Source: Arthrobacter sp. MSA 4-2
GTDB lineage: Bacteria > Actinomycetota > Actinomycetes > Actinomycetales > Micrococcaceae
Assembly: GCF_016405885.1 (NCBI RefSeq)
Contig: NZ_JAEKGC010000008.1
Location: 62,001-126,000, forward strand
DNA: 64,000 nt
Reading direction: 5' to 3'
The number at the start of each line of letters is the position of its first letter. The first letter of the stretch is position 1. The notes below the pieces were generated by a model that searched no databases, was not told where the DNA came from, and was given only the letters and a program-made list of their open reading frames with translations. The translations under genes were made by a program, and so were the position numbers. Positions 42,669 through 55,184 of this stretch are shown in pieces.

Positions 42669-43622
42669 ATGACAGCTGTACAGGAAAAGGGCGGTCCGGC
42701 CAGCGCGCCGGGCCGCCCGGCCCCCTCCCCGTTCAAGGGCAAAAAACGGCCCGGTGAAGCGATCATCATTCTGGTCCTGCGCCTTGCGGCTGTGGTGACG
42801 GTGCTGACCACCATCGGGATTCTGCTGGCCCTGCTGATTCCCTCCCTCGGATTCTTCCGGGAAGTGCCCGTCACCGAGTTCCTGTTCGGCGACCGGTGGT
42901 CCCCGAGGTTCGCCGATGCCTCCTTCGGGGTGCTGCCGCTGATCTCGGCGACACTGTGGACCACCGGGATCGCACTGCTCATCGCGGTCCCGCTCGGGCT
43001 CGGTGCGGCAGTGCTGCTCTCGGAGTACGCCAGTCCGCGCCTGCGCCGGATCCTCAAGCCGATCCTAGAGATCCTCGCCGGAGTCCCCACCGTGGTGTAC
43101 GGATACTTCGCCCTGACCTTCGTCCAGGCCACGGTGTTGCGCGAATGGGTGGGCCTGGACACCGGAGCCTTCAGCGTCCTGGCCGCTGGCCTGGTGATGG
43201 GCGTCATGATCGTCCCGACCGTGGCCTCCATCTCCGAAGACGCGATGAGCGCGGTCCCCGGTGCCCTGCGCCAAGGCTCGGCGGCTCTGGGCGCGAACCG
43301 CATGCAAACCAGCATGCGGGTCGTCTTCCCCGCCGCCCTGTCCGGCATCGTCGCAGCCATTGTCCTCGGCGTTTCCCGGGCTGTCGGTGAAACCATGATC
43401 GTCGCCCTGGCCGCGGGCAGCCAGGCCCGCGTCGTGGGCAATCCCCTCGAACAGGGTCAGACCATGACAGGGTTCATCGCCAACGCCGCCCTGGGCGACT
43501 CCCGGGTCGGTTCCATCGAATACGACACCCTCTTCGCGGTAGGCCTTCTCCTGTTCCTGATCACCCTGCTGGTGAACTTCATCAGCATCCGCTTCGTTCG
43601 CCGCTTCAGGGAGGCCTACTGA
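42669..43622 (+). CDS. pstC: Phosphate ABC transporter permease PstC
   Basis: This membrane subunit has 317 residues and six helices; the permease loop reads ALGANRMQTSMRVVFPAALS, the contact site for PstB. The first 40 residues are cytoplasmic and Pro/Lys-rich. The stop overlaps pstA by 1 bp. Confidence 0.95.
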   Translation: MTAVQEKGGPASAPGRPAPSPFKGKKRPGEAIIILVLRLAAVVTVLTTIGILLALLIPSLGFFREVPVTEFLFGDRWSPRFADASFGVLPLISATLWTTGIALLIAVPLGLGAAVLLSEYASPRLRRILKPILEILAGVPTVVYGYFALTFVQATVLREWVGLDTGAFSVLAAGLVMGVMIVPTVASISEDAMSAVPGALRQGSAALGANRMQTSMRVVFPAALSGIVAAIVLGVSRAVGETMIVALAAGSQARVVGNPLEQGQTMTGFIANAALGDSRVGSIEYDTLFAVGLLLFLITLLVNFISIRFVRRFREAY

Positions 43623-44524
43623 TGCGCTCCATCGTCGACACCGTCCAGCCCCTAGGACACCGCAGATCCAAATACAGCGGCGAGAAAAGCCCCACCTCCC
43701 TGATCTTCCTGCTGCTGATCTGGGCGTGCCTGGCCTTCTCGTTCCTGTTCCTCGTCGTGCTGATCGTCACCACCATCATCGACGGATCCAATAAGTTCAC
43801 CTCCACGCTGTTCACCGAATACCCGGCCTCCTCACCGGAGCGCGCCGGAGCCCGGCCGGCCATCCTAGGCTCGGTCTGGGTCATCGCCACCACGGCCGTG
43901 CTGACCATCCCGCTCGGGGTCGCCGCCGCGGTGCACCTTGAGGAATTTGCGGACAAGAAACTGTGGATCAACCGGGTCATCGAACTCAACGTGCAGAACC
44001 TCGCCGCCGTCCCGGCAATCGTGTACGGGTTGCTCGCGCTGGCGTTCCTGACCCTGCTCGGGGTGCAAAACAAAAACATCGTCATCGGCGGAGCGCTGGC
44101 GTTGAGCCTGCTGATCCTGCCGGTCATCATCATCTCCACCCGTGAGGCCATACGCTCGGTCCCGTTGGAAATCCGGCAGGGCTCCATGGCCCTGGGCGCC
44201 TCCAAATGGCAAACCGTGTGGCGGCAGGTGCTGCCCGCCTCGGTACCCGGCATCGCCACCGGCTCCATCCTGGCCCTCTCCAGGGCCCTCGGCGAGGCCG
44301 CGCCCCTGCTGGTCCTGGGCGCCCTGGTGTTCGTCAGCTTCGACCCCAACGGCATCCTGAGCGGATTCACGACCATGCCCATCCAGATCTTCAACTGGAC
44401 CGGCCGGCCCCAGGCCGGATTCCAGGAACTAGCCGCCGCGGCGAGTATCCTCCTGCTCGGACTGCTCGTCCTGATGAACGGCCTGGCCATCTACATCCGC
44501 AACCGCTTCCAGACACGGTGGTAA
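43622..44524 (+). CDS. pstA: Phosphate ABC transporter permease PstA
   Basis: This second membrane subunit has 300 residues and six helices. The ATPase contact loop is [20 protein letters not shown]. It overlaps the pstC stop and is followed by pstB after 7 bp. Confidence 0.95.
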   Translation: MRSIVDTVQPLGHRRSKYSGEKSPTSLIFLLLIWACLAFSFLFLVVLIVTTIIDGSNKFTSTLFTEYPASSPERAGARPAILGSVWVIATTAVLTIPLGVAAAVHLEEFADKKLWINRVIELNVQNLAAVPAIVYGLLALAFLTLLGVQNKNIVIGGALALSLLILPVIIISTREAIRSVPLEIRQGSMALGASKWQTVWRQVLPASVPGIATGSILALSRALGEAAPLLVLGALVFVSFDPNGILSGFTTMPIQIFNWTGRPQAGFQELAAAASILLLGLLVLMNGLAIYIRNRFQTRW

Positions 44525-44531
44525 GAACCCT

Positions 44532-45449
<918 letters not shown>

Positions 45450-45457
45450 GTGCCTCC

Positions 45458-46225
45458 GTGGTCGAACAAACAGACCGCACCCCCACCTCTTCCCAGCCTC
45501 GGGAACGTAACCGCCCCCGCAGCTCGGCGGTGCGTTGGCCCTGTCACACGGCGGCCGTCGAATCCCCCTCCACTCCGACGTGCCAGGACGACCCGGCGGA
45601 GCTGCTCAACCGCGGCATCGAACTGCACCGGTATCAGGATGGTCCCAGTGCACTTGTCGGCATCGGGGCCTCCAACCCGCAGATCGTGATCGTCCCGACC
45701 GACCTGACCGGGATCGGAGTTCAGGAGTTCGTCCATACCGTCGTCGACCTGACCGGGACCCCCGTCCTGATCGGGGATCTGGGAACCGAAACCAGCCATC
45801 GGCTTGGTTTCACGTGCCTGGAGCTCGGAGCGCGGGGGCTCATACCCCTGCCCGCCACCGCTGAAGAAATCGCCTCGGCCATCACCCGGCTTGGGGTGCT
45901 CCGATCCGATGCCGCTGCCGAACTGCGCGCCGGGGACCTTTTCCTGAACCCTCAGTCCCTTCGGACCACCATCGCCGGTGTCAACGTGGATCTGGCGCCC
46001 AAGGACTTCGAAGTCCTGCGCTACCTCATGATGGAAGCCCCGCGGGTCGTCGGGGTCGAGGAAATCAGCGCCCACATCAGGGATACCGCGGCCGGGGGCA
46101 CCACCCGCACCAGAATGGCCATCGCACGGACCCGGAAGAAGCTCGCCAAAGCCTCACCGGCAGGAAGCTCCTACATCGAGACCGTCCGCGGCATGGGATA
46201 CCGGCTAGGCATAGAGGAGGTGTGA
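45458..46225 (+). CDS. Winged-helix response regulator with degenerate receiver (PhoB-like)
   Basis: This 255-residue protein has a C-terminal OmpR/PhoB DNA-binding domain (about 165-253) with VDLAPKDFEVLRYLMMEAP and YIETVRGMGYRLG. The middle part looks like a receiver fold, but the phospho-acceptor position reads PQIVIVPTDLTG and the Lys position reads ARGLIPLP, so key residues are missing. It may sense phosphate status without phosphorylation. The GTG start has no strong ribosome binding site. It is probably co-transcribed with pstSCAB; no histidine kinase is present. Confidence 0.8.
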   Translation: MVEQTDRTPTSSQPRERNRPRSSAVRWPCHTAAVESPSTPTCQDDPAELLNRGIELHRYQDGPSALVGIGASNPQIVIVPTDLTGIGVQEFVHTVVDLTGTPVLIGDLGTETSHRLGFTCLELGARGLIPLPATAEEIASAITRLGVLRSDAAAELRAGDLFLNPQSLRTTIAGVNVDLAPKDFEVLRYLMMEAPRVVGVEEISAHIRDTAAGGTTRTRMAIARTRKKLAKASPAGSSYIETVRGMGYRLGIEEV

Positions 46226-46404
46226 ACCTACCGCATTCGTTCGGGGCGGTGCCGCGGCGAGGAGGCCACAAGTTTGCCAAGGCACCACAGCATTGACTGC
46301 TATCAAAGTTGAGAGTGATGTGCGTCGCCGGCTACTTAAGGCCTGAGCGACGCATGGTGGAACCTGATTCCCCGGTCCACTTCTCCGCCGTCGTTCTTCT
46401 TTCC

Positions 46405-46725
46405 CTATCCCGGGGTGGGCGCCTCGAAGTTACCATCGCAAGCAGGAATGGAGGCCGGAGCGCCTTGAGATTCAGCCTCAACATTTTCCATCATGGTCTG
46501 GACGTGACGGAGGATTGGACGCAGTTCCCTTTGACGTAACTCCCGTAACGAGGTGATCGAGCGGCCGGTGCACACCTCGATCCCCCTGGCAAGTTCGGGA
46601 CGGGTACGAACGCGCGCGTTGTAAAGGCTCTGCTGCAGCATGAGTAACTGACGTTCACGCAGCGGACTATCCGCACGAAGAACAGGCAGCGCGTGAACCT
46701 CACACAGGTCGATATCCGGACTCAT
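46405..46725 (-). CDS. Hypothetical small protein
   Basis: This open frame of 106 residues is charged and probably helical (RTRPELARGIEVCTGRSITS, then LRELRQRELRPILRHVQTMM). I do not recognise a family. No Shine-Dalgarno precedes the ATG at 46725; TAGGCT at a short distance upstream would fit a leaderless transcript. Confidence 0.4.
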   Translation of the reverse strand: MSPDIDLCEVHALPVLRADSPLRERQLLMLQQSLYNARVRTRPELARGIEVCTGRSITSLRELRQRELRPILRHVQTMMENVEAESQGAPASIPACDGNFEAPTPG

Positions 46726-47043
46726 AATCCGAGCCTAAGCTCCCGCGGTGTCCGATCGGTTGGCGCAGCATGAAAGTCCCGTGAACATCCCGGTCAATCC
46801 CACGCATTGGAGGAAGCCGTTATCAGGTGCGTCCTGTGGAAGGGGTGAAAGTCTTGGTTACCGACAATCCGTGAAGCGCGACCGGAACCGGACACGCCGA
46901 CCCTTACAGCTGGAGGCTTCCCGTCATCGGATCCCGGTCCGGCGCGACGGGTCACCCGCACCAGTCCGGCCGCTTCGAACCTATCCGCCACCCAGGGACC
47001 GCCCTCATGCGCCTCGGTGAGCCGCTCGCGACCCGCTACCCGG
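46726..47043. other. No confident gene before att copy 1
   Basis: A minus-strand frame crosses this stretch (for example WVADRFEAAGLVRVTRRAG) and may be the end of a decayed gene, but it runs into the att-like repeat and matches no family I know. Confidence 0.35.
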
Positions 47044-47430
47044 GTGGGGACAATGTCCACACTTTGGATCTCGGACTGGGCCGTACCGGTGCCGGACTGG
47101 TCCGGATTGCGGATGTTTTCGGGGGAGTGGCGGATATCAAGGGCTGGAGTCCGGTTCGAGTCCCACTTCGGGCACATGTTTCCCCTAGTCAGAGGCCCTT
47201 TTGCTCTCTGACTGTGGACAGCCGGCCCAATTCTGCGGTCCGGGTGCCGGTTCCGGTGGCTGTTTGGAAGTTTCCTGGGGGCTGGGTGCCGCCTTTCCGT
47301 CGCAAAGCCCGGTTTGGGCGTTCTTACTACTTCATGGGGGAGTGGCCGTGTGGCTGCATGACTTTGGCGAGGGTTTAGGACCTGGTCATCCTCCTCGCCG
47401 AGCGGCCCAGGCGAGGCAGCCACTGAGAGT
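47044..47430. repeat. att-like repeat, copy 1
   Basis: The block starts with a degenerate form of the palindrome (GGACAATGTCC), followed by GGGCCGTACCGGTGCCGGAC. The tRNA-Leu 3' core is at 47154-47174, identical to the tRNA from the T-loop to the discriminator base. Then come the GTCAGAG/CTCTGAC hairpin, CTGTGGACAGCC and the TTACTACTTCATGGGGGAG line. It closes segment A and opens segment B. Confidence 0.9.
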
Positions 47431-47564
47431 TTTCCACTTGTGGGCGTCATCACCTCGAACCGACTTAGGTTGCGGCGACATCTCTGCTCGGGGGCGGATA
47501 CGGAGACACCGAACGCGGGCGCGGGAGATTCGGGTGTCGGCCCTCAGGGCCCGTCATATGAGCA

Positions 47565-47630
47565 TCGGCCCCAGCAAGCTCCGTGTGGTCAGGAGTCAAC
47601 CAAACTCGGGGCAGTCCCCACTGTGATCGC
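47565..47630. repeat. Island motif: GCTCCGT..GGTCAGGAGT-like block, copy 2
   Basis: CAAGCTCCGTGTGGTCAGGA followed by a GGGGCAGTCCCC stretch resembles the block at 35640. The broken IS30 transposase frame ends inside it. Confidence 0.55.
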
Positions 47631-48462
47631 CGGGCAGGTGGATGAGCATGGTGAACCGTGTCTGGCGCTCTACGAGGGTGGCGATGGCTGAGCGGCAGTT
47701 CGATCCCAGCACCAGATCCCCCTCCCAGTGACCGGGCACGGCGCGGTCTGCAACCTCGGCGGGCCGTTCACTGATCAGGATCATGTCCGGGATCTTCCCC
47801 GAACTTTTAGCAGCTGTGGAGCGCCTGGGCCGCCTCGCGACGCGGCCGGTACGCAGGTGTTGGTGCAGGTCAGCCCTTAGATGGCCGCGTCCCTGGACGT
47901 AGAGGGCCTGGTAGATCGTTTCGGGACTCACCTGCATCTCCGCTCGGTCACTGAAAGCCGTGGCCAGGTGGTCGCTGATCTGTTCCGGGCTCTATTTCAC
48001 ACACAACCTGGCCTGTACCAAGGATGCCAGTTCCAGGTCATCGAACTTACTGGCCTTGGGCCGGCGGCCGGATAGCTCCGCCTGTTTCTGGGCTGCGTAC
48101 GGGGCGTACTTCACCTGCATCAACGCTCGTCTCCGCGCACCTGTTGGCTGTCCGTTCCGGCGCAGCTCACGGCTGATCGTCGAAGGACACCGGCCGATCT
48201 CTCGTGCGATCGCCCGAACACCACGACCTGCCAGGTGCAGGTCCGCTATCAATAGTCGTTCCTCCAAACAGAGGTACCGGCCTGAAGGCTCCGGCTTGGC
48301 GCGTGGAATACGGCCGCCGATTGCTTGGCGCCAACGTTGTCCGGTTCGTCGATTCACGCCTACAGCATCACAGGCTGCAGCCAGCGTCGATCCCTGGGCC
48401 ATCACGACCCAAAATCGCGCTTCCCTATCGATCCGTTCCTTCTTCGACAATACGCACAACAC
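47625..48462 (-). pseudogene. IS30-family transposase, frameshifted and 3'-truncated
   Basis: The N-terminal part (from 48462 down to 47992) has two helix-turn-helix segments, GVNRRTGQRWRQ and AREIGRCPSTISRELRRN, the second typical of IS30. After a stop and frame change near 47990 the catalytic part resumes (MQVSPETIYQALYVQGRGHL, then GHWEGDLVLGSNCRSAIATL with the first Asp). The frame ends at about 47625 before the second Asp and the Glu of the DDE triad. It cannot be active. Confidence 0.85.
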
Positions 48463-48545
48463 CTCACTTCGTAGAGGTGTTGCAACGACCGCTTGAGCTC
48501 ACCATCCCTTACCGCAAGGAGGAGATAGTTCGCTGTCGGCCTTAG
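47625..48545 (-). mobile_element. IS30-family insertion sequence, degraded
   Basis: An IS30-type transposase frame with one frame break fills the interval. At the right end, AACACCTC and GAGGTGTT flank a 8-nt loop at about 48464-48487, probably part of the terminal region. The left end is missing, replaced by the island motif. Confidence 0.75.
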
Positions 48546-48672
48546 CAGGGCGGGGAGGTGGAGCCGTTGTCTGGTGTGGCTGTGCTCGGGGAGCTTCTTG
48601 GGCGTCGCGGTCGTGAAAAAGTACTTTATCGAGGTCCTCCGGGAAGATGGCGGGGTTGGGCGCGCACAATGC

Positions 48673-48707
48673 GGCACCCCCGACGACGTGTTCCCGCCGG
48701 GGGTGCC
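48673..48707 (-). terminator. Hairpin after the chloroperoxidase-like gene
   Basis: GGCACCCCCG and CGGGGGTGCC pair perfectly over 10 bp, 23 bp past the stop of the minus-strand hydrolase gene. There is no T tract, so termination strength is uncertain. Confidence 0.55.
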
Positions 48708-48729
48708 GGACACCGGACTATCGCATCGG

Positions 48730-50455
<1,726 letters not shown>

Positions 50456-50456
50456 G

Positions 50457-50850
50457 TGTGGACAGTGTCCACACTTTTGGTCTCGGTCTGGGCCGTACCG
50501 GTGCCGGACTGGGCCGGATTCTGGATGTTTACCGGGGAGTGGCGGATTTCCAGGGCCTGGAGTCCGGTTCGAGTCCCACTTCGGGCACATGTTTCCACTA
50601 GTCAGAGGCCCTTTTGCTCTCTGACTGTGGACAGCCGGCGCAATTCTGCGGTCCGGGTGCCGGTTTGGTGGCTGTTTCGAAGTTTTCCTGGGGGCTGGGT
50701 GTCGCCTTTCTGTCGCGAAGGCCGGTTGGGCGTTCTTACTACTTCATGGGGGAGTGGCGGGGTAGCTGCATGACTGTGGTGGGAATTCTTGACCTGCTCA
50801 CCCTCCTCGAGCAGCTCAGGCGAAGCAGCTACCGGGAGTCGACACCCCTG
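50457..50850. repeat. att-like repeat, copy 2
   Basis: It starts with the perfect palindrome GTGGACAGTGTCCAC (50458-50472) and GGGCCGTACCGGTGCCGGAC. The tRNA-Leu 3' core is at 50567-50587, identical to the tRNA end. The hairpin, CTGTGGACAGCC and TTACTACTTCATGGGGGAG line follow as in the other copies. It closes segment B and opens segment C. Confidence 0.92.
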
Positions 50851-50988
50851 AGCACCATCAAGACAAGCGCACGTAGGTTGCTGCGACGTCCGGTGTGGTC
50901 GCTGGCGGCTATGGGGAGCCGGGCGTCCCCGTCGGAACGGAAAGGGATGCGCAGGGGAAACTTGGGGGTAGCGCACCGGCCCGGTTTT

Positions 50989-51693
50989 CTACTTGTGAAG
51001 CTCGGCGTACATCGCCTCTACCGGTTCGGAGAGGCGGCCGTGGATGTCCCGGGTGATCTGGTCTGCGAGTATCTCATGACGGCCGTCACGGATGCCGTCC
51101 AAAGCGATGCGCACGATGTCCGCGGGTTCATTCATGTCCCCGGGCAGACCCTCGGTCATGGTCGTGCGGGTGAAGCCCATATACAGTCCGATGACGGTGG
51201 TTCTGGAGGGAACGAGTTCGAGGCGGAGGGCGTTGGTCGCGGACCAGAGGGCCGCCTTCGATGCGGCATAGGCCCCGCCGCGGTGGTACCAGGCCCCAAC
51301 TGAAACGACGTTCAGCAGTGTCCCGCCACCGTTAGCGGCAAGGACTGGGGCGAATGAGCGCGCGACCCGCAGGGCGCCGAAGAAGTTCGTCTCGAACATG
51401 CTGTGGATGGCGTCGAAGTCGACGGACGTGATGGGCTCCAGCGCGGCGATGCCGGCACTGTTGATGACGATGGTCGTGTCTGCTGCCGTTGCCGTGGCTG
51501 CTTCGACAGACGCATCGCTGGTGATGTCCAGCTGCACTGGCACAACCTTCGGGTCATCCCCGCGGACGGGCGCGCGGGATGCCGCGTACACCCGGTCGGC
51601 TCCGCGGCCGAGGGCCTGTAGGACGAATTCGGTGCCCAGGCCTCCGCTCGCTCCGGTAACGAATACGACGTCACCGTCAAAGGACCGGTTCAT
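50989..51693 (-). CDS. Short-chain dehydrogenase/reductase
   Basis: This 234-residue protein has the NAD(P)-binding TGASGGLG (about 14-21), the NSAG motif (about 82) and the catalytic YAASK (Tyr and Lys, about 145-149) with the Ser before it. It probably oxidises or reduces an alcohol or ketone of unknown identity. It is the most downstream gene of the segment C minus-strand cluster. Confidence 0.9.
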   Translation of the reverse strand: MNRSFDGDVVFVTGASGGLGTEFVLQALGRGADRVYAASRAPVRGDDPKVVPVQLDITSDASVEAATATAADTTIVINSAGIAALEPITSVDFDAIHSMFETNFFGALRVARSFAPVLAANGGGTLLNVVSVGAWYHRGGAYAASKAALWSATNALRLELVPSRTTVIGLYMGFTRTTMTEGLPGDMNEPADIVRIALDGIRDGRHEILADQITRDIHGRLSEPVEAMYAELHK

Positions 51694-51796
51694 AATGTGT
51701 TCCTCTCGTTGGCCGCTCCATTCAGGAGTTGCCGGATTAGGGTGTTTGGCTGGACGGCTGGGGCGACTGTGCAGCCCCAGCCGTCCTCGTGTTGCG

Positions 51797-52639
51797 TCAA
51801 TGGGTTCCGTCGATGGCCCGGTCGATCAGGTCGACTACCTTGGACGGACGGGACATCATGGGCACATGGGAGCTCTTGACCTCCACAGTGGTGGCGCCGG
51901 CCCGATCTGCCATCACCCGTTGCGCCTCCAGGGGGATGATGTTGTCATTGCGGGCGACCATGTACCAGGAGGGAATTTCCTTCCAGGCGGGCGCGCCCGA
52001 GGGCGTGACGAGTGAGGCCAGGGCGCCGGGCCGCTGGCTGACGCCCATGAAGTCGGTGACCTGCGCGGGGAGATCCTGGGCGAACAGGCGGGCGAAGTGG
52101 GCCGGGTCGATGTAGGCGTCGGCGTCGCCTTCCTGGGCGCCGGGGAAGGGCCGGATCACCAGGTGGTTGGTAACTTCCGTCTGGCCGCCGCCAAGGGTGT
52201 TCGCGGCCTGTACCGTCTCCTTCCCGTCCAGTGCGTAGGCGGCAACGTAGACCAGGGCTTCGACGTTCGGATTCCCGGTGGCGGCGTTGGTTATCACCGT
52301 GCCGCCGTAGGAATGTCCGATGAGCACGACGGGCCCTTTCATGGTGGCCAGGTAGCTTTGCAGGTAGGCGCTGTCGTACTGGATCCCGCGCAGCGGATTG
52401 GAAACGGCGTGCACCGGGTATCCCGCGTTCAGGTAGCGGCCGGCTACTTCCGCCCATCCTGAGGAGTCGGCGAAGGCCCCATGAACGAAGACGAGGGTGG
52501 GTTTTTGCTCATCGTGGCCCGAGGTGGCGGGCAGGGAAGCGGCTGCGGGTGCGGCGATGACGGCCGCCGCGATGATTGCGGCCAGGAGTGACCGGAGGCT
52601 GAGCCACCGTTTGATGCGGTGGAGGACGGGCGTGATCAT
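51797..52639 (-). CDS. Secreted alpha/beta hydrolase
   Basis: This 280-residue protein has a signal peptide (arginine-rich start, hydrophobic stretch about 16-36, AAASLPA cleavage region). The hydrolase core shows FVHGAFADSSGW, nucleophile Ser in GHSYGGTVI (about 127), acid in ARNDNIIP and His in SSHVPMM. The ATG at 52639 with AAGGAAG upstream overlaps the stop of the metallo-hydrolase gene, indicating an operon. The substrate is unknown. Confidence 0.88.
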   Translation of the reverse strand: MITPVLHRIKRWLSLRSLLAAIIAAAVIAAPAAASLPATSGHDEQKPTLVFVHGAFADSSGWAEVAGRYLNAGYPVHAVSNPLRGIQYDSAYLQSYLATMKGPVVLIGHSYGGTVITNAATGNPNVEALVYVAAYALDGKETVQAANTLGGGQTEVTNHLVIRPFPGAQEGDADAYIDPAHFARLFAQDLPAQVTDFMGVSQRPGALASLVTPSGAPAWKEIPSWYMVARNDNIIPLEAQRVMADRAGATTVEVKSSHVPMMSRPSKVVDLIDRAIDGTH

Positions 52640-53478
52640 GGTGATCTTCCTTCGGGGCTGGTTCCGGTGGTGGCGGGCCGGGTTGATCTGAGCGGGATGG
52701 GGACGGAGCGGCCGGGGGGCAGCCAGAGGACCTCCGTAACCCCATCGGGTGCGACCCGGAGATGTTTGAGGGCGAGATCGCGGCCTTCGCTGAAGTGGCT
52801 CCAGCCTTCGTAGTGGACTGGTATCGCCACCTGGGGGCGGATGAGTTTGAGCAGCCGGGCCCCCTCTCTGGCGTTCATGGTGTACCTGACCGGTCCGGTA
52901 ATCCCGAACCGGACAGCGCCCAGGTGCAGCAGCGCGACGTCGATCTCGAACCGCCGCGCGACGTCCTTGAGGCCGCGGTAGAGGACGGAGTCCCCCGACA
53001 TCCAAAGGGCGATGGTGTCCGCCCCGGGGCGCTGGAGTGCGAAACCGAGAGTCTGGCCCACGACAGGCAGGCTAAGGGCGGGCCCGTGACGGCCCGGGGT
53101 GGCGATGATGCGAAGCGGTGAGATACCGGGATTGCGCAGCGTCATCTGCTCCCAGGGGCGAAGCCCATGGGTATTGGGCAATGCCAACCGTTTCGCACCA
53201 CTTCTGGTGGTCAATACCGTTGGCACGGACGGGAGCATCTGGCGTCCGAGGCTGTCCAGGTTGTCCGCGTGGTGATCGTGTGAGAGCAGAACCGCGTCGA
53301 CCGGCCCGAGGTCGGCGGGCTGCAGCGCCGGGCGGCCGGTTTTCACCGATGACGTGCCGAGTCCAAAGCGGTACCGGCGGCCCGGATCATCAAAGGTCGG
53401 ATCGGTGAGGATCCTCCACCCGTCCAGTTCGATCAGGGCCGTCGGTCCGCCGATGTGGGTGATCCGGAGCTGTTCCAC
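52636..53478 (-). CDS. Metallo-beta-lactamase-fold hydrolase (UlaG-like)
   Basis: This 280-residue protein has the metal motif HDHHADN at about 66-72, further ligands in ATPGRHGPA and WMSGDSVLY, and a C-terminal His in IPVHYEGW. It resembles the UlaG/MBL-fold group that opens lactones or hydrolyses phosphoesters. It starts at ATG 53478 and overlaps the downstream secreted hydrolase. Confidence 0.9.
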   Translation of the reverse strand: MEQLRITHIGGPTALIELDGWRILTDPTFDDPGRRYRFGLGTSSVKTGRPALQPADLGPVDAVLLSHDHHADNLDSLGRQMLPSVPTVLTTRSGAKRLALPNTHGLRPWEQMTLRNPGISPLRIIATPGRHGPALSLPVVGQTLGFALQRPGADTIALWMSGDSVLYRGLKDVARRFEIDVALLHLGAVRFGITGPVRYTMNAREGARLLKLIRPQVAIPVHYEGWSHFSEGRDLALKHLRVAPDGVTEVLWLPPGRSVPIPLRSTRPATTGTSPEGRSP

Positions 53479-53493
53479 ACTCCCGGGACCTGA

Positions 53494-54333
53494 CTATTGG
53501 TGGTGTTGGGTGTCACGGGCGGCCGCATGCTGCAGCGACCAGGTGAGGGCGTAGTCCGCGACTTCTTCCCAGCCCTCCTGGCTGACGATGCGGTGGGTGC
53601 GTCCCGGGAACTCGACGCGTTCGACGACCGACGGTCCCTGCGCGTATTTTTTGAGCGCCGCTTTTTGGATCGCCGGCGGGGCAACGTGATCGATGCCGCC
53701 GGAGATGAGCAGGAGCGGGGCCCGGTCCGGCTTGCGGAAGTCGACTTTGGTGATGCCGGTCTTCTGCTTTGGCAGGGAGAGCACGCCTTCGAAGAAGACC
53801 CGGTTCACGGAGTTGATGGCGCTTAATTCCCACTCCCTGTCGGATTCGGCTCGGCTGAGGTCGTTTCCGAAGGTGTAGTGGAAGTGGCGTTTGGTGAACC
53901 GGCTGGCCTTATTAATCCGGAACGGATTCGACAGGATCGGCAGGCCGGTTCGCAGCGTCGAGAACGGCAAAGCGAGCACCCCTGCGGGCTGTCCGGGTTC
54001 GACTCCGACCCCGGCGATCCCAAGTCCGCGGTCAAGGAGCATCTGAACGAAGATTCCGCCGAAGGAGTGGCCGATGATGATCGGTTGCTCGGGCATAGCC
54101 CGGATGATCCGGTCATAATGGTCGACGATCTCTTTGATGCCGACGCCTTCAAGGGCACTGGGGTCGTAGCGGACGCTGTCCGGGGACCGGTCATCGACAC
54201 CCGGCCAGCCCGGAACGATGACCTCATGGCCGAGACCGCGGAATCTTGCGGCCCAGGTGGCCCAGCTGGACGGGGTCATCCATAGTCCATGGATAAGGAC
54301 GATCGGTGGTTTGGGTTCAGTCGGCAGGTTCAT
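53494..54333 (-). CDS. Alpha/beta hydrolase
   Basis: This 279-residue cytosolic protein has the motifs VLIHGLWMTPSSW, nucleophile Ser in GHSFGGIFV (about 93), Asp in SGGIDHVAPP and His in GRTHRIVS. It lies 15 bp upstream of the metallo-hydrolase gene on the same strand, so they are probably co-transcribed. Confidence 0.9.
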   Translation of the reverse strand: MNLPTEPKPPIVLIHGLWMTPSSWATWAARFRGLGHEVIVPGWPGVDDRSPDSVRYDPSALEGVGIKEIVDHYDRIIRAMPEQPIIIGHSFGGIFVQMLLDRGLGIAGVGVEPGQPAGVLALPFSTLRTGLPILSNPFRINKASRFTKRHFHYTFGNDLSRAESDREWELSAINSVNRVFFEGVLSLPKQKTGITKVDFRKPDRAPLLLISGGIDHVAPPAIQKAALKKYAQGPSVVERVEFPGRTHRIVSQEGWEEVADYALTWSLQHAAARDTQHHQ

Positions 54334-54356
54334 TTCGGGTGCCTTTCACTGCGGGC

Positions 54357-55184
54357 TCAAGAACGGATGAAGTCGAGGAGGTCACGAGAGAGGCGTTCCA
54401 TTTCGGTGTCGGGCAGCGCATGACCGGCGTTGTCATAGACCTTTAGGTCGGCGCCGGAGATGAGCTTCGCGGAGCGCTGGCCGCCGACCTCGAACGGAAC
54501 GATCTGGTCGTCGTCGCCGTGAATGACGAGGGTGGGCACGTTGATCTTGGCCAGGTCCTCGCGGAAGTCGGTTGCCGAGAAGGCTGCGATGCATTCAAAC
54601 GCGGCGCGGTGGCCCGAGGCCATTCCCTGCAGCCAAAAGGCGTCCCGTATGCCCTGCGGGACGTCGCCGCGCCGGTTGTGACCGAAGAACGGGCCGTCGG
54701 CCAAGTCCCGGTACAGCTGGGAGCGGGACGCGCGTTCCCCTGCCCGGATATTGTCGAACACCTCCACCGGCAGGCCTTCGGGATTGTCATCGGTCCGCAC
54801 CATGAGCGGAGGAACTGCTGAAACGAGCACGAGCTTCGCGACCCGTGCCGGGCCGTGCCGGCCCACATAGTGGGCAACCTCCCCTCCACCGGTGGAGTGG
54901 CCCACGAGAGTGACGCCGTTGAGGTCGAGCGAGTCCAGTACCACGGCAAGGTCGTCGGCGTAGGTGTCCATTTCATTGCCGGCCCAGGTCTGCGTCGAAC
55001 GGCCGTGCCCGCGGCGGTCATGGGCAATGACGCGGCATCCGTTTTCGGCGAGGAAGAGGGCCTGGCTGTCCCAGGCATCGGCGTTCAACGGCCAGCCGTG
55101 GCTGAGCAGGACGGGGGTTCCATCGGCCGGTCCCCAGTCCTTGTAGAAGATCTGCGTTCCATCTTCGGTGGTCACGTAGCTCAT
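54357..55184 (-). CDS. Alpha/beta hydrolase, chloroperoxidase type
   Basis: This 275-residue protein has the motifs [16 protein letters not shown], nucleophile Ser in GHSTGGGEV (about 98), Asp in HGDDDQIVP and His in NAGHALPD. It is of the same general type as the segment B hydrolase at 48730. The start is the ATG at 55184 with GAAGGA upstream. It heads the minus-strand hydrolase cluster, 23 bp before the next gene. Confidence 0.92.
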   Translation of the reverse strand: MSYVTTEDGTQIFYKDWGPADGTPVLLSHGWPLNADAWDSQALFLAENGCRVIAHDRRGHGRSTQTWAGNEMDTYADDLAVVLDSLDLNGVTLVGHSTGGGEVAHYVGRHGPARVAKLVLVSAVPPLMVRTDDNPEGLPVEVFDNIRAGERASRSQLYRDLADGPFFGHNRRGDVPQGIRDAFWLQGMASGHRAAFECIAAFSATDFREDLAKINVPTLVIHGDDDQIVPFEVGGQRSAKLISGADLKVYDNAGHALPDTEMERLSRDLLDFIRS

